From NCBI GenBank assembly GCA_024509875.1, contig JAMPIV010009902.1, positions 124,001 to 188,000 on the forward strand: 64,000 bases of DNA, in the 5' to 3' direction. Position 1 is the stretch's first letter, and the number at the start of each line of letters is the position of its first letter. A program made the position numbers and the translations under genes. The stretch is from Oreohelix idahoensis. Taxonomy: Eukaryota > Mollusca > Gastropoda > Stylommatophora > Oreohelicidae. This document shows, piece after piece, positions 54,667 to 64,000 of this stretch. The notes below the pieces were generated by a model. The model was not told the origin of the DNA, did no database searches, and saw only the letters and a program-made list of their open reading frames with translations.

Positions 54667-54860
54667 TTATCTACAGAGACTTCATAGATTCATGCAGTTA
54701 TCTACAGAGGTTTCATAGATTCATGCAGTTATCTACAGAGGCTTCATAGATTCATGCAGTTATCTACAGAGATTTCATAGATTCATGCAGTTATCTACAG
54801 AGACTTCATAGATTCATGCAGTTATCTACAGAGGCTTTGTAGATTCATGCAGTTATTTCT
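54667..54860 (+). repeat. 31-bp minisatellite, right part
   Basis: About six more units of the array at 49965-50093, with the variants gagacttc and gaggcttc. The last unit has gctttgtag. Confidence 0.93.
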
Positions 54861-54869
54861 TGTTATGAA

Positions 54870-55035
54870 CATCTACATTAAAGGTGCCCAACATGTGAGG
54901 AACAGAGAAAGCACATACAGCCATCACCTGTACCATTCCTGGAAAAACTCTTCAGAGATACAAACAACTACAATCGGACCACTGCTTTCTGTGAACATAT
55001 TCATGTAAACGTCTGAAAGAAGAAGAAGATTTCTT
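54870..55035 (+). pseudogene. RNase H-type LINE, terminal fragment
   Basis: aaggtgcccaacatgtgagg, cagccatcacctgtaccatt and the GAAGAAGAAG end match 43275-43520. Confidence 0.6.
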
Positions 55036-55375
55036 GCTTCTGAAGTTCAGTAAAACATGGGTACTACCAGTAAGCCAGCCTAGACCTTGCAGAATGGTTA
55101 CCTTTGAGCTATTTTATTGTAAAGTGGTGGGTTAAACAAAAACAAGTTATATGCCTTACTAGCACAAGGACAAAGAGATTTATATTGCAGCCACAAGGCT
55201 TTTTGTCATTGACAAACAAACAAAAACAGATGAGGAAGAAACAGAACTAAGCTAAGTACATAAAAGATAAAAAAAATTTACTCCCAAAATTGAATTCGAT
55301 GGTGATACACCTGAGAGAATCCAGATAAACAAAATGGCAGCTGAAAATAGATTCAGCTAACATTGGATGATATCT
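55036..55375. other. No gene recognised
   Basis: No supported ORF or repeat. Confidence 0.3.
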
Positions 55376-55377
55376 AG

Positions 55378-55620
55378 TCCCATAGCATATACTGCCATTA
55401 AGGAGTGAAGTGTTAGAGACTTTACTATTCTAAGTCGAGCTGTAAGAAATGGGGTGACCAGCCCCCCCCCCCCGCTGTCTTTTCCTTCCCTAACTCAAGA
55501 GCAGAGTCAGGTACCCATGTACAGCTGGGTAGACTGGAGAGTGATGCCACTGTGTTTCGGACCCAGTACCTTTTCTGGAGAGATCCGCACTTGAACCATT
55601 GGATAGTGCGTATGAAATTG
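55378..55620 (-). repeat. SINE family C, uninterrupted copy
   Basis: Full order of blocks: gaagtgttagagac, ggggtgaccag, poly-C, ccttccctaactcaagagca, gtacccatgtacagctgggt, then the head aaccattggatagtgcg. It is the template for recognising the copy split by LTR2/LTR3. Confidence 0.7.
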
Positions 55621-55799
55621 GTGATACACTACTGTCACTTATGCTGTGGCTGGCAAAGCATTTTCTGAAACGTCAAGTGTTTGATTTTTGTCTCTTACTT
55701 TATGCATTTAAAGGATTTTAAAAGAAATCTTGATTCTTACAGGAGTTTCACTAACTCCAATTTTGGGTCGTATAAATTAGTTTTTTCTTTTTAGGTATT

Positions 55800-56190
55800 T
55801 TACTGAATTCTTAAAAACATGGACAATGAACAAATAATTAGAAGAAAGAATTGAGACCTTTGAGATGTGTATATATAGAAGAATGTGTGTGTCTCATGGA
55901 AATAAAAGAAAACAAATGAAGTCCTAGAGATCTAGGAGTGAAAAGAGAATTATAGAAGATCAAAATTAGACAGCTAAAATATTTTGGCCATGTAAAACTG
56001 GACATAACACCTTACAGAAGACCATAATAGAAGGTAGAGTAGAAGACCAAACGTGCAAGAGGAAGATGGTGGTGTATTTGTGTGGATACATCAAGAGATT
56101 GACAGGAAAGAGTATCATAATGCACCATCTAGACAACAGACAGAGGACATTGGAGATCCATTGTAACCGACCTTCATTATGAAGATGACA
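55800..56190 (+). pseudogene. LINE family F, 3' fragment
   Basis: Reads RIETFEMCIYRRM, RQLKYFGHVKLD, ... GKRRWWCICVD with many stops. Complementary in content to 58440-58800, where the same region lies on the minus strand. Confidence 0.6.
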
Positions 56191-56299
56191 GCTGATGTTT
56201 TTTATGCTGTCTCTCTCTTCTGTTTTCATTTGTTTGTTCCTGACAAAATGTCTTGTTTATCTAACATAGGCAGTTCTATTTGTCATTTTTCCTAGTAAG

Positions 56300-56560
56300 A
56301 TGCTTCACATGATGACAAAACTATACAAGTGCCAGTGGAAAAAGAGATGAGAAGAAGATGCTGGAGATGGAAAGGACTCACATTGAGAAAACTTGTTGAT
56401 AGCATTACAAGGCAGTCCTTGTTCTAGAATCCACAGAGTAAGAAAGGTAGAGGAAGGCCAAAAAACACATGGAGAAGAGACCTGGAAAGACCTTGAGCTG
56501 ATGGCACGGGACAGGAAGACTTGGCATATGTTTGTTGAATGCATATGCTCCTTGAGGGGG
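56300..56560 (+). pseudogene. LINE family C, 3' fragment
   Basis: gtgccagtggaaaaagagat, gttgatagcattacaaggca, acacatggagaagag and ttggcatatgtttgttgaat correspond to the last ~260 bp of LINE C. Confidence 0.8.
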
Positions 56561-56865
56561 ATAAAGATGAAAAAGGCGATAATACAAACGTTGCTGTTTC
56601 ATTCCAGAACTAAAGTTGTAAGCCAGTTCATAAATTAAGAACAAATATTGTTAAATGAAAAACTGCATTATAGATGTTTTATGTCTCAGTATACTAATGG
56701 AACGACCGCAATGGGCGATGGAAATCAGGACAATAATTTGTGTTCAACATAGAGGTTACTTTCACAATTGCTTCCGGCTGGTGGAAAAGTGTGGATTTTA
56801 AAGCTGCAAGGTGGAGTGGGTTCAATTTTCTATGCAAACAACAGGAGGCTGACACTTGGGAGTCA

Positions 56866-57000
56866 TGACCCAGGTGGGACCGTCCCCCTTAGATTGTAAA
56901 GGAGAGTAAGGGGCTGAAACATTTGTTCGACAGGGTGACACTTGTGATGATCAGATTGCCTCCTGTTGTATCGCTCTGTATAGAGTTTCCTATCATGGGT
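56866..57000 (+). repeat. Dispersed repeat pair (with 32637-32772)
   Basis: gatgatcagattgcctcctg and tcgctctgtatagagtttcc shared with the copy before LTR2. Confidence 0.6.
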
Positions 57001-57169
57001 GCCTCATCAAGTACAACAAATTGCCACAGACACCACTGCTGCATGAGCAAGTGAATGTTTGGTGCCGGCTTCCTGGTAGGGGATCAGCTGCAGGTGGTGG
57101 CTCCATGCTTTGTAAGAAGCGCAAAGAAAATGATGATGATGGTGATACGGTGTTGGGTGTTTTCTGAAG

Positions 57170-57350
57170 TTTCTTCAACTCAGAATGTGAAGGGGTGAGA
57201 GGATGGTGAAAATTTAGGTGAGTGGTGAAAATGTAATAGAATGGTGAAAATTTGGTTGAATGGTGAAAATTTAGTTGAATGGTGAAAATGTAGTTCAATT
57301 GTGAAAATGTAGTTCAATGGTGAAAATTTACTTGAATGGTGAAACTTTAG
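57170..57350. repeat. ~19-bp minisatellite
   Basis: About eight units of gttgaatggtgaaaatttag or close variants. Confidence 0.88.
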
Positions 57351-57654
57351 TCTTATTGCCAGTGAGTTATGACTTCTGCAGTTGGAGTTGAAGGAATATG
57401 ACTTCCAGATTTACCGAGTGCCCAGATTGTAAGCATTTGAACCAAAAGTGTTCATGTTAATATTGTTTAACTGTTTCCTTTTCTAACAATACAGTTTTTT
57501 TTTGGTCCAGCACAAAATAGTTGTAGAATTAGTATGTACAGGTGTAATAACATTTTAGTTTTAAGTACTAATGTTTAATGTTTTTAATATCACAGATTGA
57601 AGTTTGAGCATACATAAAAAATGATTGGCTATTGACAAGTTGCTTGAGGTGAAA

Positions 57655-57752
57655 AGGAGTAGGGTCTTGGTCAGATCTGGTTTGCTGATGCAAGCAGTCA
57701 AGCTATGGGTCGCTGACTGCATTCTCCATTGCTGCGTCTTTGGGTCCCGCTT
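57655..57752 (-). repeat. SINE family H, 5' fragment
   Basis: Complement of the first ~95 bp of SINE-H (gtagggtcttggtcagatct, gcaagcagtcaagctatggg, tgctgcgtctttgggtcc). The 3' part is lost, which is unusual for a retroposed copy. Confidence 0.7.
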
Positions 57753-57759
57753 GAATTTT

Positions 57760-58035
57760 AGGCGTGAGGCTAGGTTTACCAGCTTTAATTTTGCCCTTTA
57801 AGTTAGGTTTAACAGCTTGAATTTTATCCTTTAGGCTAGGTTTAACAGCTTGAATTTTGTCCTTTAGGCTAGGTTTAACAGCTTGAATTTTAGGCTTTAG
57901 GCTAGGTTTAACAGCTTGAATTTTGTCTTTTAGGCTAGGTTTAACCGCTTGAATTTTGTCCTTGAGGTTAGGTTTAACAGCTTGAATTTTGTCCTTGAGG
58001 TTAGGTTTACTAACTTGAATTTTATTCTTGAGGTC
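57760..58035. repeat. ~35-bp minisatellite, 8 units
   Basis: Units of taggctaggtttaacagctt + gaattttgtccttt. Confidence 0.92.
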
Positions 58036-58439
58036 TTTAGTTATATAATACAGATTAGCTGTGGACTCTACACTAGGGTGACCATATGTCCAGATCTGTC
58101 TGGCTTTTCACAGCAAAATGTAGCATCCGGCCGGCTTTTTAAAAAATTGTGCTCTGTCCGGCTTTTTAACAAAATTTGAAAAAGAAGGGAAAAAAAAAAC
58201 GATTTTTTTTAAAATGTGAAAAAATAAATTCAGAAAAATCAAATTGTTGTTCATTGAGTAATACTATTATAAATTTTAACAAAATTTTATATTTCTTGTT
58301 AACACAATGCAATTATCAAATTCAATCATTATTCTTTAGTAATAGTATTATATACAATTATAACATCTTTACAATTCAGGGCCCTGGTTACGTTGTATAA
58401 GCAGTGTCCATTTGTTCAAATTCAATTCATATTTAACTC

Positions 58440-60085
58440 ATTTCATCATCATCAGCTGCCATCTCCACAACGAAGGTTGGCTGTAATGGATCTCAAACGT
58501 CTTCAGTCTCTTGTCTTGATGGTGCACTCTGACAGACTCTTTCCTGTCCATCTGTTGATGTTATCTTCCCACTTATAGCGCTGTCTTCCCCTTGCATGTT
58601 TGCCTTCAACTCTCCCTTCTATTATGGTCTTCTGCAAGGTGTTGTGCCTTTTTATGTGGCCAGAAGTATTTTAGCTGCCTAACTTTGATTTCCCTCATTA
58701 GTTCTCTTTTCATACTTAGATTTTGTAGGACCTCCTTATTTGTTTCATCTCTTTCCATGAGATACGCCCCATTCTTCTATATATCCACATCTCAAGAGTC
58801 TTAATTCGTTCTTCCAATTGCTTATTCATTGTCCATGTTTCTGCACCATACAGTAATGCAGAATATATATAACACTTTATGATTCTCAGTTTTAATTTGT
58901 GAGTTGACTGTTTAGATGTATATGTTTCATGTTGTTGAATGTAGCTTAGGCCATTCCTATTCTCATCTTGATTTCTGTTTCACATCTGCCATCTTCTGTT
59001 ATTATATGACCAAGATAGAGTAGCTCTTGACTTGTTCCAGGATTTTCCCATTTACGCTTATCTTTAATGTGGGTTTATCGTCTGTTTTGCTAATTATCAT
59101 AGTTTTTGTTTTCTCAATATTAATGTCGAGTCCATATTCATGACTTATACTGTTCACTTGCTTCACTAGTTCTTGCAAATCCTGTTCACTTTCAGCTAAC
59201 AACATGGTATCATCTGCATATCTAAGGTTGTTTATTGACCTTCCACTGATGTTCAGTCCTGGCATTTCCTTTATCTGTTTGAACATTTTTTTGGTGTATA
59301 GATTAAATAGGCAGGGCATGGGGACAGCACACAATTTTGTCTGACACCTCTTTTTATGTGTATGTTTGGTGAATAACTCCTTCCAGATCTTACTATAGTA
59401 GTTTGCTCCTAATAAAGGTTACTGAGTATTCTTATATCTTTTCCATCAATACCTTTGTCTTAGAGGCATTCAATTATTTTCTCATGATGGACTCTGTCAA
59501 ATGCCTTCTTATAGTCAATGAAGCACATGTACATACTTTTTTTGACCTCTGTATATTTTCTGCTATTATTCTTAGGCAAAATATTGCCTCTCTTGTTCCA
59601 CTGTTCCGTCTTAAACCAAACTGCTCTTCTTGGATTTCGCTGTCTACATTACTTTTTATTCTTTCCTGAATGATTTTGAGCAGTTTTTTAATTGCATGAC
59701 TCATCAGGCTGATTGTTCTGAAGTCTGAACATTCTGTTGCATTAGGTTTTTTGGGCAATGTTATAAAGACTGATGTCTTCATGTGATGTGGTATATATAT
59801 CCTGTATTGTATATATCGTTGCATAGATCTGTGATTGTATCTATACCAAAGCTCTCCAGAGCTTTTATCATTTCAATTTTTATGTTGTCCATGCCTGCTG
59901 ATTTTCCTTTTTGTATCATATTTACTGCATTCTCTACTTCTGATCTGAGAATGTTTGGGCCTTCATTAGAATCTGGTGATGGTTTTTTACCTCTGTTGTC
60001 CTCGAATAGTTCTTTTACGTACACTGCCCATCTGTTTGATATGTCTTTCTCATCAAGTAATCATTTAGCCCATAGTTAAAGACTA
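58440..60085 (-). pseudogene. LINE family F RT and C-terminal region
   Basis: Minus strand gives KGKSAGMDNIKIEMIKAL (RT lead-in), ITLPKKPNATECSDFRTISL, QEEQFGLRRNSGTREAIF, then in other frames the KKAFDSVHHEKI region, ... INNLRYADDTMLLAESEQDL (catalytic YADD) and YGLDINIEKTKTMIIS. 58440-59000 is the C-terminal part. It is 5'-truncated and has at least four frame breaks. RT lineage distinct from A-E. Confidence 0.82.
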
Positions 60086-60597
60086 AATAATTTAAATATA
60101 AAAGGGATCAAATAAAAAAGTTAGTATTTATGCCTCTTAAACAAAGAATAGTAAACAGGGGCCTGATTGGTAAAGATATTCCGTTTTGTAGTTACTGGTT
60201 TAGTGTGACAACATATGAATTATTTTAAGTATGAATCAATTCTTTCATTTTTAGTTTACAGAAAATAATACTGTATAGCTTATTGGTAAACAGTTCCATG
60301 TGCATATTATCATAATCAGTCGGTTTTTTATTTATACAGTTTGTAATATAAATTTATTGCATGAATTAATAACACATGGAATGTATCTGTGCTCATTTTC
60401 TGAATCCAGCAAGGAATATTACAAGTTCAATAGCTAGAAATTCAGACTTACTGAGAAAAATAATGTCAAGAGAAAAGTACAGTGTTAAAGAATAAATATT
60501 TAGTGATGTTGAAAAAATAATGCTGGATGGAAAAATTATTAAAATATACATTTTATGAATTTAAAAAAAAATATGTTTATTTCGTTGAAGTTCTAAT

Positions 60598-60880
60598 TCT
60601 TTGATCCTTAGCCACCGACCGTCAAAGCAGTCAGTGGCCATCACGCCTAATGGCGTCTTGTAGGGCAACAACAAATTGATTCCACTTTGCTCGGTCGGTG
60701 GCCATCCTTCGTACAGTGCCCCAACTCTGGTTCATTCTTTGCATCTCAGCCTCCACAGTCCTCCGCCAGGATGTCCTCTTGCTTGCCCCGAGTAAGCAGA
60801 TCTTGGTTGGTGATGGTATTCGGCTAAAAGATTCGGTGAATTTTTCTTAGGCATGTTGTGTGAAAAGAGAAATTAATGTC
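60598..60880 (-). pseudogene. LINE family A 3' fragment with internal deletion
   Basis: Complement of the LINE A end: tttgatccttagccaccgac, gcagtcagtggccatcacgc, gtacagtgccccaactctgg. About 150 bp between ctccgccagg and atgtcctcttgcttg is missing. No GAAGAAG tail. Confidence 0.85.
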
Positions 60881-61059
60881 TCCTCCTTGTCTGAAAAAGC
60901 GTCCTCCTTCTAAAGTAAAAAAAAATCAGAAAAAGTCCTCCTTAAAAACAAACAAAATGTATATGGTCACCCTACTCTACACTGTCTTTTTATTGATTGA
61001 GATGGTTGAACAAATTTTATATTGTGTCATGGATACTAATTAATAAGATTCAAGCTTAA
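60881..61059. other. hAT right end and short spacer
   Basis: Holds the hAT right sub-terminal sequence to 60974, its TSD and then AT-rich spacer. Confidence 0.4.
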
Positions 61060-61426
61060 CAGTGCCATGTAGCATTGTATCACAAACTTGTGGTATTACT
61101 TCGGTTTCATGTAGCATTTTTATTCACATGAGTGTTAACAAAACAGTGTCATGTAGTATTTTTCACACACTTGTGTGTAATACAGTCATGTGGCATATTT
61201 TTACAAACTAGTGTTATTACTACAGTGTAATGTAGCATTTCCCACCACAAATGAGTGTTATTACAAGAGTCATGTAGTATTTTTTATGAGTTATTAATAC
61301 AGTCATGTAGCATTTTTTTACAAAGTAGTATTATTACCAGTCATGTAGTACTTTTCCTCTAGTGTTATTAATGCAGTATCATGTAGCAGTATTCACAAAG
61401 TAGTGTTATTAATAAGGTGTCATCTA
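61060..61426. repeat. Degenerate ~40-bp minisatellite
   Basis: About nine units built on cagtgtcatgtagcattttt then cacaaactagtgttattac. LTR4 is inserted at its end; one further half-unit (ttttcacacactgttgttat) follows LTR4 at 63694. Confidence 0.8.
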
Positions 61427-61656
61427 TGTCACGAAATGGATTTACTACTAGAGGTTGCCTAAATATAGAGACACGACACTAGTGGGAAGAAAGTCTTAGA
61501 AGATAGATTTTAGATGAAAATGACAGTGACTGTGGAAAGATGAGACTATTGACTCTCCCTTGCCACTCGTGACTTATTCGATAGCTATAGCCCCACCACC
61601 TCTTACTTTCCCTAAGGAGATAAGGTTTAACTAAACACCACAGACACACTACACAG

Positions 61657-61773
<117 letters not shown>

Positions 61774-62863
61774 GAATAGTAAAGTAAGTGACTGATCCAG
61801 ACTAAAGTTTAAATAGTTTTATTTACACCACAAATTCAAATAACATATATAAATAAATAAAGTGCGTGTTCGCACACCTGGAAAAAAAGAACACAAACAA
61901 TTAAATTGATTTGTAATCAATCCCAACCCTTCACCCACGAGTTTCAACCTGTATGGGAAAAAGAATTAACGATTAAACAAACCCACAATGAACTTGGTGG
62001 GGTCTCGGATTTCGAGCCTCCACTCCAACTAGCTATTCTAAATTTTAATTTGAACACCACTGTTCAGCTGTAGACCCTATGAAATGTCTACACAATCTCT
62101 GCAGGACTTCTTTTCTAACCAGCCTATACTGCAACTCCCGAACACTGCTCCACAACTAACTTCCTCACTAAAACTTCAGAAGCTGTCCTCTGCTATGATT
62201 TTATAATTCTTTAACACTTCTGTCTCTCCACTCTAAAGCCTTCCAAAGGAATTGTAACCCTATTTCCCTCCACTAATTTTTGCTGTTGATGACTTTGGCT
62301 TTAGACTCAGTGACTCTCTGACACGACTGTCATCTTCTGAGGATCTGATGAGTGGCTGGTTAGGAAAAGTAGGTTTTCCCAATCTCTTTCCCATTGGATT
62401 GATAACGGGTCTGGTTCGCTACCACCATATGTGATAGCCAAAGACGGAAATTAAATTTCAGGGCTTTATTATGGCCTTCAGATAAGCACTTGGTGACGCG
62501 CCAATAACGATGTGCTTTGAGTGAGCTCAGAACTCCTGATTGTTGAGAACCAGTTCCAGCTGAAGATTTGTCTCTTCACTGCAATGGAACTTTTAAGTTC
62601 TTCACCTCCGGCGATATCTCGAGCGCTATGCTCCTGAGATGACAGATTTGCCATTGGTACTTGTAAGGGCCTGGTTCAACCCTCCCTTTGAGCTGTGAAC
62701 CGCAATATTCGAATTTCCCACTTTTAAGAGCAAACGAATTTGACTAAATTACACGGCTGGAATCTGAAGACCAAGAGAGGCCCGCTAAAGAATTTCTCTG
62801 GTATTTATTCTTTTGAATAACCGCCAAAACCCCACGCCATGCTTTAATCTTAAACCAATAATA

Positions 62864-63163
62864 GGACCCAAAGATGCAGCAATAGAGATTACAGTCAGCG
62901 ACCCATAGCTTGACTGCTTGCATCAGGGTCAGCGAACCAGAGCGGACCAAGACCCTACTCCACCTCCACGTGGTGGTCCTGGAAACAGGCTGCATCACTG
63001 CAGTCTGGCTGAGAGAGTAGGGATCGAAGAGGGAAGGCAAACCCGGTCCCAAAAAATGCCGTGCTGAAGTCGGATGTGTCGGCCGAAAGGCGCAGATATC
63101 ACAGCTCCGGCGTAAACAGACACAACGCAACCAACGTCCTTTTCAGGACGAACGAGGAAGAAG
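62864..63163 (+). mobile_element. SINE family H, full copy with TSD
   Basis: 300 bp with perfect 12-bp TSD aaaccaataata (62852-62863 and 63164-63175). A perfect histone-like hairpin CGTCCT TTTC AGGACG at 63135-63150, preceded by AACCAA, lies 13 bases from the end; tail GAGGAAGAAG. Confidence 0.9.
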
Positions 63164-63685
63164 AAACCAATAATAATTCTGCAAAATCTAAAAATATCCT
63201 GTGCTCCTGCTCTATAATTAGATTGTACGCAACTAGTGAGTCAATGGTCACTCAGATCGCGCGCGTCTTCCGTTATGTCATATTAAATAACTTTACCTGT
63301 TGGCGTGAACAGAATAACCGTTGATTTGCTGAAGTGCCCGGTTTGAACGTACATGGGTAGAGGTCACTACCCCATTCCCCGTTTAACAAAGAATGGCCGC
63401 AATTATTTTAACAAAGCAAAATACGACTACTAGAACGAAATTACTACAGAGAAAAGCACTGGTGCAAATCTGTACTAAACTACAGTAATCCCCATGGAAA
63501 AAAAAATGCAATTAATTCCCTACAAAACGAGACTAAACTCCCCTACTAATTCATAGAGAAGAAACATGGGGCGGATAAGATAGAACTCCACCGTAATCCC
63601 CTCCTGAAAAAAAGAACGTTTATACTATAAGGAGAAGAAACATGGGCCTGTTGAAAAAATAAATTACAGTAAATATCACAATCTA

Positions 63686-64000
63686 CTATTTTTTTTCACA
63701 CACTGTTGTTATTAACGTAATTGAATATTTGTCCAGAATAATTGTGGTATTAATGTTTTATGCCTTTTTTTATTTTAATCATACTGCATTTAGTCAGTAG
63801 TATGTGAAGCACTCTTATTGGTAACTGTGGACTAGCTACAGAACAGAAGCTTGTATCTCATATATTTGTGTAAATAGCTTTATGCCGGAATAGTAACAAT
63901 AAATGACTATTCAGTTTGTGCTCCTGTTTTTCTGAATTATTATTAAGGGGGAGAGCTACGGTCAAAGGTTGTTTATTTAAACAGTTTGTAGAGCAGTGGT
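63686..64000. other. No gene recognised
   Basis: AT-rich to the window end; the first bases continue the minisatellite split by LTR4. Confidence 0.4.

Larger units (their letters stand above)
58074..60974. mobile_element. hAT-type element hosting LINE insertions
   Basis: TIR TAGGGTGACCATAT at both ends, 8-bp TSD ctctacac (58066-58073 and 60975-60982). 2.9 kb, of which about 1.65 kb is a minus-strand LINE F and about 0.28 kb a LINE A fragment. The remaining sub-terminal sequence has ggctttttaa / gaaaaagtcctcctt arrays. No hAT transposase motif seen, so non-autonomous. Confidence 0.8.

Overview
The window looks like the repeat-rich nuclear genome of an invertebrate animal. I infer a lophotrochozoan, probably a mollusc. 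The reasons are an intron-split host gene, dozens of decayed non-LTR retrotransposons of the APE-endonuclease type with short repeated tails (GAAGAAG, TAAG), tRNA-derived SINEs, Helitrons, and hAT, piggyBac, pogo and Tc1 relics. The species cannot be named from the sequence, and I saw no prokaryotic genes or CRISPR arrays.

One host gene is clear: a plus-strand orthologue of ASB8 (ankyrin repeat and SOCS box protein 8) in six coding exons: 23590-23713, 39009-39112, 41839-41922, about 44341-44428, 46095-46195 and 48348-48692. Intron 1 is 15.3 kb and packed with transposons. Exon 4 appears damaged: its first ~26 expected codons are absent and the head of a tRNA-like SINE sits directly against the surviving codons, with no splice acceptor that keeps frame. 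This is either a real structural lesion or an assembly fault.

Layout. 1-2800: LINE fragments and SINE-like repeats. 2802-13389: a solo-LTR-like element (LTR1) holding a full-length LINE (A, itself split by a Tc1 transposon) and a second near-full-length LINE (B, minus strand). 13395-23500: dispersed fragments, minisatellites and a piggyBac-derived MITE. 23590-48692: ASB8, whose introns hold LINE C, a pogo/Tigger relic, two Helitrons, two tandem solo LTRs (LTR2, LTR3), a second piggyBac MITE and a hAT MITE. 48700-50093: decayed LINE C and a 31-bp minisatellite. 50094-54666: another LTR-like element of a different family, which splits that minisatellite. 54667-61426: LINE fragments, minisatellites and a hAT element hosting a LINE. 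61427-63680: LTR4.

Most boundaries were set from target-site duplications (TSDs) and terminal motifs read directly in the sequence. The strongest observations are: four related 2.2-2.9 kb TG...CA elements with 5-bp TSDs and no internal region; a second such family of 4.6 kb; a SINE that appears built from the two ends of LINE A; histone-like 3' stem-loops in a SINE tail and downstream of an orphan ORF; a minisatellite that copies a splice donor; and the ASB8 exon-4 lesion. I found no convincing undescribed multi-gene system.
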